Assembly: GCF_000813145.1 (NCBI RefSeq)
Contig: NZ_BAZF01000002.1
Location: forward strand, 329,175-393,174
DNA length: 64,000 bases
Source of the DNA: Geobacter sp. OR-1
GTDB taxonomy: Bacteria; Desulfobacterota; Desulfuromonadia; Geobacterales; DSM-12255
Reading direction: 5' to 3'
Below are positions 45,685-55,296 of this stretch, one piece after another. A program made the position numbers and the translations under genes. The first letter of the stretch is position 1; every line of letters starts with the position of its first letter. The notes beneath the pieces were generated by a model. The model was not told where the DNA came from and did no database searches. It saw only the letters and a list, made by a program, of their open reading frames with translations.

Positions 45685-45969
45685 TTAAGATCCGTGGCAA
45701 CCGTTGCATTTGTCCGGGCCCAACAAAATTGCTTCGTGGCACCCCCGGCAGACCTTGTGCGCCCATTCCCTGCCGAGCCCTTTGATCTTTCCACCCTTGC
45801 GGTCGTGGCAGGTCTTGCATTTAATGCCGCCATCAACATGCATTTTATGGCTGAAAACTACATTCCCTGTTTTTGCCGGGAAGGTAAGCTTATCCGGCAT
45901 GTCATTGTCCGCCGCTGCTGCCGATGCAATAAAACCAAACAGCATCACTGGCAATACGATGCTTCGCAT
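45685..45969 (-). CDS. Triheme c-type cytochrome (c7 type)
   Basis: A 94-residue protein with a signal peptide (about residues 1-22) and three heme motifs, CKTCH, CRGCH and CNGCH. The leading VVFSHKMHVDGGIKC and VCRGCHE pattern is that of cytochrome c7/c3-type triheme proteins, which shuttle electrons in the periplasm of Geobacter. The start at 45969 is chosen to give a proper signal peptide; a frame to 46005 exists. It is probably first in the operon with the heme-porin and monoheme genes. Confidence 0.9.
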   Translation of the reverse strand: MRSIVLPVMLFGFIASAAAADNDMPDKLTFPAKTGNVVFSHKMHVDGGIKCKTCHDRKGGKIKGLGREWAHKVCRGCHEAILLGPDKCNGCHGS

Positions 45970-46242
45970 TGAGAATACCCCGTACGGAAAGATTGTCCAC
46001 TGCATTAAAACCCGTATCGGAGCAACTCGGAAAAATTTTAATCCAACCTTCAGATTGATCCCGTTTTTTTTGCATTTTCCCGAATCAGCAGTACAATGAG
46101 GTCTTGTCAGTGTTCCCTGCCCGAAGACAGGGCAAAGCTACATTGTATGTTAACACAAACTAAAGTAATGAAAAGCCGCAGCCGATACCTTTCTTTCAAG
46201 AACCTCACTATAAATGCCTTGCGGCAACGACAAGGAGAATGC

Positions 46243-48255
46243 ATGGCAGGCAATCGAGTGAACAAATACGGCATTCTATGCCTCTTTGTGCTGATAATAA
46301 CAGGCTGCAGCGGCAATTCCGCTCCCAACTCTGCCGCGATTTCAACACTGGCGGCCTCGCAAAATTGCATCAACTGCCACGAATCCACCGCGGTTTCGTC
46401 GGTAACCGGCGAGAAGATCACTACTGCATGGCAACTCTCGGCGCACAACACCTTAAGCAGCGCCAACAGTTCGGGACGCGGCGCCGGCTGCGGCGATTGC
46501 CACGAACCTGAGGCCGGGCATCCGAACAGTTGTTACACCTGCCACGGCGGTAATAACCCGGCCAGCGGCCCGCTTGTGCAGCATAATCCCGACCGGGCCG
46601 GAAAATGCCTGAAATGCCACGGCAGGGATTTCCCTGACGATATTCTCATGACAAACGCCAGCACCCATTTCCGTATCATGAAATATCGCACCAACCGTTT
46701 CACCAACGGCACAACCAACCGGCCTTCGTATGTAAGCGGGCAGTATACGGGCAGGTGCCGCGCTTGCCACAACCCCCACAATCCAACCAAGGATATGGCA
46801 TACAACCGGGCATGGGCTGAAGGTGGGATGGCGGATACGAATTCCGGCGCGTTCGGCAGCAGGGATTTCAAGAGCTTTGGTACTGACCTGCCAGCAAACC
46901 AGGCATTTTTTGTCACAGCACCAGCCGCTTCATCGGGGAATTCGAACGTTGCCGGCTCAATCGGGTATTCGCCAGGATGTGTAAGGTGTCACACGACAAC
47001 GGGGTTCAAAAAGTTCGTATCTTCGGGTTTCATGGACCTCAAGCCATTCGGCAACGACTTGAGCGGTCCATATACAGCATCCAGTGACCTGAGCAAAGAG
47101 GTGGTCTCCTGTGATGCCTGCCACACCAGTTACAATTTTGCGGTAAGCACTGTTCCGCAAGTCACCATATACTACAATTTCTCGGCAGCTGCCGCCGGTC
47201 CGCCTGAAACCAGAAAGTACAACAACCATCCCGTCACATTTCCAAGCATAGGGCCATCTAACGTCTGTATCCCGTGCCATGCTGGAAGAGGCAACGGCGC
47301 TATCATAAAAGACCCGGACGGAGGGGTCAGCCTTACCACCATGGGACTTAATTTCAGCAACACCAACAGCCCCAGCGGACACGATTTCAGCGGTGCTGCA
47401 ATGCTGATGGCAAAAAGCGGTTATGAATTCTCCGGCAAGGAATACCGAGCGGGCATCGGCGCAGTAACTAACCACGATGCCCCCAGCGCAGGTGATGGCA
47501 GAGGGCCGTGCATCACCTGTCATATGAACCCGGGCGAACCGGAATCGCACCACTTCATGGCTGTCGAGCATGGGGCGCAATTCCCAATCATAGGCTCATC
47601 CCTGGCCTGGACCAGGCTGTACAGCGTCAGCGCAACAAGTCCTGCCGCCTTGACGATTCAAAACCTTGTAAGCAAGAGCTGTAATTCCAGTTCCTGCCAT
47701 TCAGGAACCATAACAACCGGCACCCTTAACGAAGACAAGGAGGGGTACATATCCGCCCTTGCCGCCCTCAACAAATGGGTAAGACTGGTTCGCAACGTGC
47801 CTGCTAAACCCCAACTTCCGTTTAACAGTTCAACGAACAAAGCAAGGTCCGCGACCAAATGGGATTTTCTCGGTACCGGCACCGGTCCCGATCTCATGGG
47901 AGCCGCCTTTAATCTGGGACTCATGAACAATGAACCCGGCTCATACGTCCACAATCCTCTGTACGCAAAACGGCTGATCTATGACTCCATATTCTGGCTC
48001 TGCACAACGGCAACAGATCCTGCTCTCGGGACTCTGCAGTATCCTCAGGATCAGCAGACTAATGTCGCCGATGCAATTCAGTACCTGGTCACAACAACTT
48101 CCAGGACACTTGAGACCATCTCCGGGGTGAGCAACTCGGAAGTAAGTGCCACAATAACCCAGCGCCAGGCTGATTACGCCATTAGATGGCTCTACGGCAC
48201 GGATCGCACTGCCTTGACTCCTTCTGGCAAACTGAAACGTCCGGGTGACGTCTGA
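46243..48255 (+). CDS. Multiheme outer-membrane lipoprotein cytochrome
   Basis: A 670-residue protein with a lipobox (IITGC, Cys22). It has nine CxxCH motifs in order (CINCH, CGDCH, CYTCH, CLKCH, CRACH, CVRCH, CDACH, CIPCH, CITCH) and a tenth, wider CX4CH (CNSSSCH). It is probably surface-exposed and transfers electrons to outside acceptors. The start at 46243 is chosen for AAGGAG 6 nt upstream. It is divergent from the triheme, heme-porin and monoheme genes, which supports a shared function. Confidence 0.9.
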   Translation: MAGNRVNKYGILCLFVLIITGCSGNSAPNSAAISTLAASQNCINCHESTAVSSVTGEKITTAWQLSAHNTLSSANSSGRGAGCGDCHEPEAGHPNSCYTCHGGNNPASGPLVQHNPDRAGKCLKCHGRDFPDDILMTNASTHFRIMKYRTNRFTNGTTNRPSYVSGQYTGRCRACHNPHNPTKDMAYNRAWAEGGMADTNSGAFGSRDFKSFGTDLPANQAFFVTAPAASSGNSNVAGSIGYSPGCVRCHTTTGFKKFVSSGFMDLKPFGNDLSGPYTASSDLSKEVVSCDACHTSYNFAVSTVPQVTIYYNFSAAAAGPPETRKYNNHPVTFPSIGPSNVCIPCHAGRGNGAIIKDPDGGVSLTTMGLNFSNTNSPSGHDFSGAAMLMAKSGYEFSGKEYRAGIGAVTNHDAPSAGDGRGPCITCHMNPGEPESHHFMAVEHGAQFPIIGSSLAWTRLYSVSATSPAALTIQNLVSKSCNSSSCHSGTITTGTLNEDKEGYISALAALNKWVRLVRNVPAKPQLPFNSSTNKARSATKWDFLGTGTGPDLMGAAFNLGLMNNEPGSYVHNPLYAKRLIYDSIFWLCTTATDPALGTLQYPQDQQTNVADAIQYLVTTTSRTLETISGVSNSEVSATITQRQADYAIRWLYGTDRTALTPSGKLKRPGDV

Positions 48256-48274
48256 GGCAGCGATTAAAGACCAC

Positions 48275-48310
48275 GTAAAAAGCCGTCCGGCGTATTCCGG
48301 CGGCTTTTTG
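48275..48310 (+). terminator. Intrinsic terminator after the multiheme cytochrome
   Basis: AAAAAGCCGtCCGG pairs with CCGGCGGCTTTTT (one bulge), about 20 bp after the stop codon. Confidence 0.75.
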
Positions 48311-48373
48311 TTATCTTTACTATTCTTATTACTCCAACTGGTTACCGATAATGTTCCGAAGCTGTGAGGTAGA

Positions 48374-49036
48374 TCAGGATGGCCGCTCAATCCGGTAGCG
48401 CAGGTCGGCACGCTGGGGAGCAGCCTTGGAGATATCGGCAAGGATCTCCTTGCGGATCTGCCTCCGTTTCACCTCGTAGGCATCAGCCTGGGGGCCGACG
48501 CCACAATAAAGTTTCTTGGCCCGGACCAGGTTGCCGTTGGCCATGGCCAGTTTGCTGGCCAGCTCTCTCACTGCCGCTTCGGCACACTTCTCGTCATTCA
48601 GCATCTCTTCCGGCGAGTAGCCATGGCTTGCCGCCCGATGCGGCATCAACTGCCAGACACCAAGAGCCCCCTTGTGAGAAACCGCCTTGCCAGACAGACC
48701 ATGACCGCCGGTCTCCACCAGGGCTATTTCGGCAATGTCTATCGGAGCAAACGGTGTTCCCAGCGTCTTCAGATAACAGAGCGCTGCGAGCCACCGGGCC
48801 CGTTCAGGGTCGGTCCGACGGGCAAAAGCTGCGGCAATGGCAGGAATCTGCCCCTTGCGGTCCTCAAGGGAATTACCCTTTTCCATCACCCGGCGAATCT
48901 CCAGGTCCAGTTCCGAATCAACCGCCACGACCGGCGGTGCGGCCTGCCGGACCAGATTGTTACACGATGAAATCCCGGCTGCCATCAGAATGCCGGAGAC
49001 TCCAATAATACATCCATAGATTGTTTTTCTGTTCAT
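48374..49036 (-). CDS. Lytic transglycosylase (SLT domain) lipoprotein
   Basis: A 220-residue protein with an N-terminal lipoprotein-like signal (ISSC near residue 25). The SLT-type domain has the catalytic Glu in IALVETGG (near 105), GALGVWQLMPHRA (near 122) and later an ALYC-like KLYCGVG segment. It cleaves peptidoglycan, for remodelling or for passage of envelope machines. The start at 49036 gives the signal sequence; the longer frame to 49153 is rejected. Confidence 0.82.
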   Translation of the reverse strand: MNRKTIYGCIIGVSGILMAAGISSCNNLVRQAAPPVVAVDSELDLEIRRVMEKGNSLEDRKGQIPAIAAAFARRTDPERARWLAALCYLKTLGTPFAPIDIAEIALVETGGHGLSGKAVSHKGALGVWQLMPHRAASHGYSPEEMLNDEKCAEAAVRELASKLAMANGNLVRAKKLYCGVGPQADAYEVKRRQIRKEILADISKAAPQRADLRYRIERPS

Positions 49037-49172
49037 AAGTAAGATTTTGGTCGGTGTTATCGGCTTTGCCGGACGGCCCCTCGGACCCTCTGCTGCTCTG
49101 TTCTCTTCCGGCTGAAATCCCCCTTTCCCCTTGTAATATAAAGCAGTTATCAAATGTGCGCGTTCAGAAACG

Positions 49173-49206
49173 CCAAAAGGCCCCTATTCCTCCGGAGCCT
49201 TTCACT
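49173..49206 (-). terminator. Possible terminator downstream of trpB
   Basis: On the minus strand AAAGGCTCC and GGGGCCTTTT form an imperfect stem followed by a short T run, about 120 bp after the trpB stop. The T tract is weak. Confidence 0.35.
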
Positions 49207-49322
49207 TTGCCTGCATTTCTGACAGGCTGCAAAGTTATACTTTAGATAACGTCACATGTCAAACGTTTTATTTATTTTAGTAACTCATTTCAACTAGTTA
49301 GACCCAAATTACCTTGCTTTCC

Positions 49323-50513
49323 CTATAAAACCACCCCCATGGCATCGGCCACGGTATGAATATCCTTGTCACCCCGGCCCGACAGGCAGGCAATGATCGC
49401 GGTATCATTCGGCAACTGCGGCGCAAGCCTGACCAGATGGGCAACCGCGTGGGAAGATTCCAGCGCCGGCAGTATCCCCTCGGTCTCGGTAAGGAGCTTG
49501 AAGCCGGCCAGGGCCTCGTCGTCGGTCACGGAAACATACTCTGCCCGTCCGGTGTCCTTGAGCCAGGCATGCTCAGGCCCGACGCCCGGGTAGTCAAGCC
49601 CGGCGGATATGGAATGGGCATGGGCGATCTGGCCGTGGCTGTCCTGCAGAAGATAGGTCATATTGCCGTGGAGCACACCGACTTTACCGGCACAGAGCGG
49701 GGCAGCGTGCTTCCCGGTGGGGATGCCGAAACCTGCCGCCTCGACGCCGATCATCCTGACCCCGGTGTCGTTCAGGAACGGGTAAAAAAGCCCCATGGCA
49801 TTGCTCCCGCCGCCGACCGCAGCAACCAGGACGTCCGGCAGACGGCCTTCCGCCTTTCTGAACTGGGCCTTGGCCTCGCGGCCGATCACCGACTGGAAAT
49901 CCCTGACCATCTCGGGATACGGATGCGGACCGGCAGTGGTGCCGATGACGTAAAAGGTATCATGGACATTGGTCACCCAGTTCCGGAGCGCCTCGTTCAT
50001 GGCGTCCTTCAGCGTGGCCGTGCCGGCGCTGACCGGTGTGACCTTGGCGCCGAGCAGCTTCATCCGGAAGACATTCAGCGCCTGGCGCCGGATATCCTCC
50101 TCCCCCATGAACACCTCGCACTCCATCCCGAACAGCGCGGCAATAGTGGCCGTAGCGACGCCATGCTGGCCGGCCCCGGTCTCGGCAATCACCCGCCGCT
50201 TCCCCATCCGCTTGGCCAGCAACCCCTGGCCGATGGTGTTGTTGATCTTGTGCGCCCCGGTGTGGTTAAGGTCTTCGCGCTTCAGGTAGATCCTGGCCCC
50301 GCCCAGCTTCCGGGTGAGATTTTCGGCAAAATAGAGCGGGCTCGGCCTGCCTACATACTGTTTCAGGTAGTACCGGAACTCGGCCCTGAACTCGGGATCG
50401 TTCCGGTATTTCCGGTACGACTGTTCCAGTTCCATCAATACCGGCATGAGTGTCTCGGGCACATAGCGTCCGCCGAATTTGCCGAAATGGCCTTGTTTAT
50501 CGGGTAGTGACAT
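49323..50513 (-). CDS. trpB: Tryptophan synthase beta chain
   Basis: A 396-residue PLP enzyme that joins indole and serine. The PLP lysine lies in [11 protein letters not shown] (Lys near 88). [10 protein letters not shown] (near 111), the phosphate-binding [10 protein letters not shown] (near 232) and the C-terminal SGRGDKD (near 380) are all intact. This is the standard TrpB1 type that pairs with TrpA. A GAGG site precedes the ATG. It stands apart from the other trp genes. Confidence 0.97.
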   Translation of the reverse strand: MSLPDKQGHFGKFGGRYVPETLMPVLMELEQSYRKYRNDPEFRAEFRYYLKQYVGRPSPLYFAENLTRKLGGARIYLKREDLNHTGAHKINNTIGQGLLAKRMGKRRVIAETGAGQHGVATATIAALFGMECEVFMGEEDIRRQALNVFRMKLLGAKVTPVSAGTATLKDAMNEALRNWVTNVHDTFYVIGTTAGPHPYPEMVRDFQSVIGREAKAQFRKAEGRLPDVLVAAVGGGSNAMGLFYPFLNDTGVRMIGVEAAGFGIPTGKHAAPLCAGKVGVLHGNMTYLLQDSHGQIAHAHSISAGLDYPGVGPEHAWLKDTGRAEYVSVTDDEALAGFKLLTETEGILPALESSHAVAHLVRLAPQLPNDTAIIACLSGRGDKDIHTVADAMGVVL

Positions 50514-50776
50514 ACTTAATCCTCAATGTTCGAAAATCGTTCAGCATCGCTGCTGATACTCGGATGGCGACATACTAGCAACATTGCGCGATCAAAGCAA
50601 CCGGAGTAATGACGGTTGAGATCCCCGTCTCGCTGTCATAACCGGCCAACTACCGCTCCGGAATCTGTTTTGCGCCGCATTTATTGTCTAAGAATTATTT
50701 AAGATGACCGGGATACTGTCGATATACTCTTTCATGGCCACAAGGGTCATATCAAACTTCCGGGAGGGAGAACTAA

Positions 50777-52267
50777 ATGAAGAGATCTGCTGTAGCTGCG
50801 ACCGGACTGCTGTTAGCCATATCAACAACTGCAGTAGCCGCGGAATTCCAGCCGATGGGAGCGCTAGGCATCGGCGGCGCAGGGGTTGCCCGCACCTACG
50901 ATGCGAATGCGCCTTACTGGAACCCGGCTGGACTCGCATTTAACGAAAAAGACTTTTCCAGCAGGATCGACGTCAGTGTCGGGATCAAGGTCAATGACGG
51001 CCTGGCCGACAACGTGGACCGGCTGGACAAAATAAACTTCGACAACATCAAGCAGATTTCCGGAACAACTAGCCTCCAGAACGTTACCGATACCATCAAG
51101 GCAATCACCATTCTGAACGATATCAAGGCAAAGAAAGGGACCCTGGGCATAAACGGCAACACGGTTCTGGGGTTCCAGTACAAGCATTTCGCCACCGGCG
51201 CGTTCGGAACCATCGAAGGGTTTGCGCAACCGCAACCCGACACCGTGAACATTGTTCCGCAAAGCGGCGTCAATACCCCGGTCACGCCAACCGAGTTTGC
51301 GACCCCGTTTGCCGGCAGTCCGGCATCGTCGGTCTTTTTCTCCGCCAATCAGCGCTCGACTATCGATACAGCCCTGCTGGCCAACGGCTTCAGTGCCGGC
51401 CAGGCACAGGACATCATTAACGGCACCGATGCCAGACTGGCCGGCTCCGGGCTTTCTTCCCAGGCCGTTGCCGATACCTTGATCAACCAGGTGACCACGA
51501 TCAACTCAGCGACTGCCGCCAACCTGCTCGAAAACAACACCACTTCGGTCCTGACCCGCAGCCTCGCCTATATCGAATTCCCCTTCTCCTATGGTCTCCC
51601 CTTCAACTTCGGTTCCTGGGGCGTCCTCGGCATCGGCGGCACGGCCAAGGTGATTGCCGGCCGGGTCTACCAGGCCCAGACCTTCCTGCTGCAGGACAAT
51701 AAATCGGTCAGCTCCAGCGATATCACCAAGGACATGACCAAGAACTTCAAAGACTCGGTCAATGCCAGCTTCGACCTGGGGGCGCTCTGGCGCTACAATA
51801 AGATGCTGAACATCGGGATCGTGGCCAAGAACCTGACCGCACCCGAATTCGACGCCCCGGACCTCAAGAAGAAAGACGGGTCCTTCGACCGGTCCGGCGG
51901 CAAGGTAAAGCTGGCGCCGCAGGTGAGATTAGGGGTCGCGATCGATCCGTATGAGTGGCTTACCCTGGCGGTTGACCTGGATCTTACGGAGAACGAAACG
52001 GTCCTGAGCGCCGACAACTTCAAAAACCGGCACATCGGTGGGGGCCTGGAGTGGCACCATTTCTCCTGGATCAAGCTCCGCGGCGGGATGTATTCCAACC
52101 TTTCCGACGGCGGGATCGGGCCGACGGCAACGGCAGGCCTGACGCTGGGAAGCAAATGGTTCAACATGGATGTCGACGGCGCCTATGGTCTGGAAACCGC
52201 TGAATACGACGGGAAATCCTATCCACAGGAAGCACGGGTCCAATTGCAGCTGAATCTATCGTTTTAG
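50777..52267 (+). CDS. OmpP1/FadL/TodX-family outer-membrane protein
   Basis: A 496-residue beta barrel of the FadL/TodX group for uptake of hydrophobic compounds. The signal peptide covers residues 1-22 (AVAA|EFQP). The family N-terminus follows: GALGIGGAGVARTYDANAPYWNPAGLA, which in FadL forms the hatch. The barrel ends in Phe (QLNLSF). A large Ala/Ser/Thr-rich insertion at about 150-255 is unusual and may be an extracellular loop or plug. GGGAGGGAGA precedes the ATG. It lies between trp genes but on the opposite strand. Confidence 0.9.
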   Translation: MKRSAVAATGLLLAISTTAVAAEFQPMGALGIGGAGVARTYDANAPYWNPAGLAFNEKDFSSRIDVSVGIKVNDGLADNVDRLDKINFDNIKQISGTTSLQNVTDTIKAITILNDIKAKKGTLGINGNTVLGFQYKHFATGAFGTIEGFAQPQPDTVNIVPQSGVNTPVTPTEFATPFAGSPASSVFFSANQRSTIDTALLANGFSAGQAQDIINGTDARLAGSGLSSQAVADTLINQVTTINSATAANLLENNTTSVLTRSLAYIEFPFSYGLPFNFGSWGVLGIGGTAKVIAGRVYQAQTFLLQDNKSVSSSDITKDMTKNFKDSVNASFDLGALWRYNKMLNIGIVAKNLTAPEFDAPDLKKKDGSFDRSGGKVKLAPQVRLGVAIDPYEWLTLAVDLDLTENETVLSADNFKNRHIGGGLEWHHFSWIKLRGGMYSNLSDGGIGPTATAGLTLGSKWFNMDVDGAYGLETAEYDGKSYPQEARVQLQLNLSF

Positions 52268-52311
52268 AGGGGATGACAAGATCGTTAAACCATGAAACCA
52301 ACCGGATGAAT

Positions 52312-52349
52312 CAAAAAACGCCCTGCAGAAAAATCTGCAGGGCGTTTCC
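52312..52349. terminator. Bidirectional terminator between the FadL-type gene and trpF
   Basis: AACGCCCTGCAGA pairs with TCTGCAGGGCGTT (13-bp stem). There is a T run on the minus strand and a shorter one on the plus strand. It serves both convergent genes. Confidence 0.85.
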
Positions 52350-52351
52350 AA

Positions 52352-52975
52352 TCAAATTCCCTTTGCGGCCCTGATAAACGCCCGGATCTTTTCCGGGTCC
52401 TTCCTGCCGGGCGCTGCCTCAACGCCGCTGGAGACATCTACGGCATAGGGATGGACGATATCAAGGGCATCCCGGACATTTTCCGGGGTCAGCCCGCCGG
52501 CAAGGATGATCGACCGGCTGCCGGAAAGTTCGCGCGCCAGAGACCAGTCAAAGCTTTTGCCGGTCCCGCCGTGGGCGTCCGGCGACCAGGCATCCAGCAG
52601 ATACCCGGCCACCTGGTAGCGGGAGAGCGTTGCCAGGGTCGCCGCGTCCTTCACCCGGAACGCCTTGATCACCCGCCGCTTGATCTCGGGACAATAATCC
52701 GGGGTTTCGTCACCCTGGAGTTGAACCAGGTCAAGACCGCAGAAATCGGCCACCCAGTTGACCCGCTCGCTATCAGCGTCCACAAACAGCCCGACAGTCT
52801 GCACGAACGGGGGCAGTTGAGCGATGATCGCCGCTGCCTTCTGCGGCGAGACATTACGGGGCGACTTCTCGTAAAACACGAACCCGAGGCTATCCGCACC
52901 CGCCGCTACCGCAACGAGCGCATCTTCCAGCCTGGTTATCCCGCAGATTTTGACTCGAACCATATTCTCGATCAT
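52352..52975 (-). CDS. trpF: Phosphoribosylanthranilate isomerase
   Basis: A 207-residue TIM-barrel enzyme. VKICGITRLEDA (catalytic Cys, near residue 11) and GFVFYEKSPRNVSP (near 31) are conserved. VQLQGDETPDYC lies near 82, LLDAWSPDAHGGTG near 126-139, and LAGGLTPENV near 157. The start may be ATG 52975 or ATG 52963. It is separated from trpB2 by a 140-bp gap that holds copy B of the dispersed repeat. Confidence 0.95.
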   Translation of the reverse strand: MIENMVRVKICGITRLEDALVAVAAGADSLGFVFYEKSPRNVSPQKAAAIIAQLPPFVQTVGLFVDADSERVNWVADFCGLDLVQLQGDETPDYCPEIKRRVIKAFRVKDAATLATLSRYQVAGYLLDAWSPDAHGGTGKSFDWSLARELSGSRSIILAGGLTPENVRDALDIVHPYAVDVSSGVEAAPGRKDPEKIRAFIRAAKGI

Positions 52976-52999
52976 TCAAAAGTAAAATTAAACCAGCTA

Positions 53000-53107
53000 G
53001 CGTCCAATTTTTTGCAAGATCAAGGCTGTCGAGGGGATGCGCGGAGGCGTAGCAGCGCTACGCCGCACAAGGAGCCCCGAAGACTTACGCAGATATTGCG
53101 AAAAAGT
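53000..53107. repeat. Dispersed ~108-bp repeat, copy B (trpB2-trpF gap)
   Basis: It matches copy A at 17903-18010, sharing AAGGCTGTCGAGGGG, the palindromic GCGTAGCAGCGCTACGCCGC and CGAAGACTTACGC. It lies between the trpB2 stop and trpF start in the same orientation relative to the flanking genes as copy A. Confidence 0.85.
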
Positions 53108-53115
53108 GGTCGTTA

Positions 53116-54471
53116 TTAAAACGATACTTTCGGCAGATGCGCTAATGATTCCTTAATCGCCTCTTCCGGATACTCATAATCCTCCAGCTTGCCGCTGAAA
53201 TACGCGTCATACGCCGCCATATCCACATGACCGTGACCGGAGAGATTGAACAGGATCGTCCGCTCTTTCCCCTCTTCCTTCGCGCGAAGCGCCTCGTCGA
53301 TGGCGCCGCGGATGGCGTGCGACGACTCCGGCGCCGGGATGATCCCCTCGCTCCGGGAAAAGAGCACTGCCGCCTCGAAGCAGGCGTTCTGCGGGACTGC
53401 CAGGGCCTCTACCACCCCGGCGTGAACGAGCTGCGAGACCAGCGGCGAAGCGCCGTGATAGCGGAGCCCTCCGGCATGGATCCCCGGCGGCATGAAGTCG
53501 TGACCCAGGGTATACATCTTGGCTATCGGCGCCATCTTGGCGGTGTCGCCGTAATCAAAGCCGTAAACACCCTTGGTCAGGGTCGGGCAACTGGTCGGCT
53601 CCATGGCCACGATCCTGATATTCTTGCCGTTGGCCTTGTCGGCCACGAACGGGAAGCCGATCCCGGCAAAGTTTGAGCCGCCACCGTGGCAGCCGATTAC
53701 CACGTCCGGATAATCGCCGGCAATGGCAAGCTGTTCCTTTGCCTCCAGGCCGATGATGGTCTGGTGCAGGCAGACATGGTTCAGGACGCTCCCCAGGGCG
53801 TAACGGGTATCCTCGCGGGTTGCCGCATCCTCCACCGCTTCGCTGATGGCGATCCCCAGGGAACCGTTGCTGTCGGGGTGCGCGGCCAGGATGGAGCGGC
53901 CGGCATTGGTCCGGTCCGACGGGGAAGCGATCACCTCGGCCCCCCAGAGCTGCATCATGCTCTTGCGGTACGGTTTCTGGTTGAAGGAGACCTTGACCAT
54001 GTAGACCGTACACTCGAGGCCGAACATCTGGCAGGCCAGGGCAATGGATGAGCCCCACTGGCCGGCCCCAGTCTCGGAGGCGATCCGCTTGGTGCCGGCG
54101 ATCTTGTTGTAGTATGCCTGGGGAACCGCGGTATTCGGCTTGTGAGAACCTGCGGGCGAGCCCCCTTCATATTTGTAATAGATCTTTGCCGGGGTGCCGA
54201 GAGCCTTTTCCAGCCGGTGGGCACGGAACAGAGGCGACGGACGCCAGAGCCTGTAGATCTCGCGGACCTCGTCCGGGATGTCGATCCAGCGATTCGGGGA
54301 GACTTCCTGCTCGATCAGCCCCATCGGGAACAGGGGGAGCAGGTCGTCCGGGGTCACCGGCTGGAGGGTACCGGGATGGATCACCGGCGCCAGCGGCCCG
54401 GGCATGTCCGGGATGATGTTGTACCACTGCTTCGGAATCCGGTCTTCATTAAGCAGGATTTTCGTGTTCAT
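53116..54471 (-). CDS. trpB2: TrpB2-type tryptophan synthase beta-like protein
   Basis: A 451-residue PLP enzyme of the TrpB2 group. It differs from TrpB1 by an N-terminal extension (about residues 1-90, with [20 protein letters not shown]). The PLP lysine lies in [12 protein letters not shown] (near 110). [11 protein letters not shown] (near 131), [15 protein letters not shown] (near 241) and the C-terminal [12 protein letters not shown] (near 415) follow. It may make tryptophan from free indole or serve as a rescue enzyme. It sits in the trp operon, while trpB1 is elsewhere. Confidence 0.93.
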   Translation of the reverse strand: MNTKILLNEDRIPKQWYNIIPDMPGPLAPVIHPGTLQPVTPDDLLPLFPMGLIEQEVSPNRWIDIPDEVREIYRLWRPSPLFRAHRLEKALGTPAKIYYKYEGGSPAGSHKPNTAVPQAYYNKIAGTKRIASETGAGQWGSSIALACQMFGLECTVYMVKVSFNQKPYRKSMMQLWGAEVIASPSDRTNAGRSILAAHPDSNGSLGIAISEAVEDAATREDTRYALGSVLNHVCLHQTIIGLEAKEQLAIAGDYPDVVIGCHGGGSNFAGIGFPFVADKANGKNIRIVAMEPTSCPTLTKGVYGFDYGDTAKMAPIAKMYTLGHDFMPPGIHAGGLRYHGASPLVSQLVHAGVVEALAVPQNACFEAAVLFSRSEGIIPAPESSHAIRGAIDEALRAKEEGKERTILFNLSGHGHVDMAAYDAYFSGKLEDYEYPEEAIKESLAHLPKVSF

Positions 54472-54494
54472 GGCTTTACCTCGCTATGTAATGT

Positions 54495-55295
54495 TTACCC
54501 TAACAGTTCCTGAAGCTTCAAACCGATATCAGCTTCCCGCACCAGCGATTCGCCGATGAGAAATGCCTTGGCACCCGCCCCTTGCAGCCGCTCGATATCG
54601 GCCCGGTTGTTGATCCCGCTCTCGCTAACGATCAGCCGGTCATCCGGCACCATACGCGCCAGTCGCTCGGTAGTGCCGAGATCGGTGACAAAGGTGTGGA
54701 GACTGCGGTTGTTGATCCCGATCAGCCCACAACCGGTCCGGAGCGCCATCTCCATCTCCGGTTCATCGTGCACCTCAAGCAGCACGTCCAGTTGCAGCTC
54801 CCCTGCCAGTCCGGCCAGGTCCTGCAACTGCGACAGTTCCAGCATGGCGGCGATCAGCAGGAGCGCATCGGCACCGGCAACGGATGCCTCGTAGACCTGG
54901 TACGGGTCAAAAATGAAATCCTTGCGCAGGAGTGGCAGACCGACCTGTTCACGAATGAGAGCGATGTAGCGGAGGTGGCCGAGAAAAAACTTCTCGTCGG
55001 TCAACACCGAGATGCAGGCGGCGCCGTTATCCTGGTAGGTGGAGGCGATGTCCAGCGGGTCGAAATCGGGCCGGATCACCCCCTTGCTCGGGGACCCCTT
55101 CTTCACCTCGGCGATGATGGCTGTCCAGCCCGATGCCGCGGCATCATGCAAGGCGCGGCCGAACCCGCGGGGCTGATCCTCACGGTCGGACAAATGGGCC
55201 TTGAGATCAACGAGCGGCATGGCCGATTTTGCGGCAGCAACCTCGTCGCGCTTATAGCTGACAATTTTCCTGAGAATATCCGGGGTATCGGTCAT
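54495..55295 (-). CDS. trpC: Indole-3-glycerol phosphate synthase
   Basis: A 266-residue TIM-barrel enzyme. The catalytic residues are in IIAEVKKGSPSKGVI (near 58-72), LLRKDFIFDPYQ (near 120), the Glu in LLEVHDEPE (near 168), IGINNRSLHTF (near 188) and SESGINNRAD (near 218). It starts one base after the trpD stop, so the two are coupled. No PRAI domain is fused; trpF is separate. Confidence 0.97.
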   Translation of the reverse strand: MTDTPDILRKIVSYKRDEVAAAKSAMPLVDLKAHLSDREDQPRGFGRALHDAAASGWTAIIAEVKKGSPSKGVIRPDFDPLDIASTYQDNGAACISVLTDEKFFLGHLRYIALIREQVGLPLLRKDFIFDPYQVYEASVAGADALLLIAAMLELSQLQDLAGLAGELQLDVLLEVHDEPEMEMALRTGCGLIGINNRSLHTFVTDLGTTERLARMVPDDRLIVSESGINNRADIERLQGAGAKAFLIGESLVREADIGLKLQELLG

Positions 55296-55296
55296 A

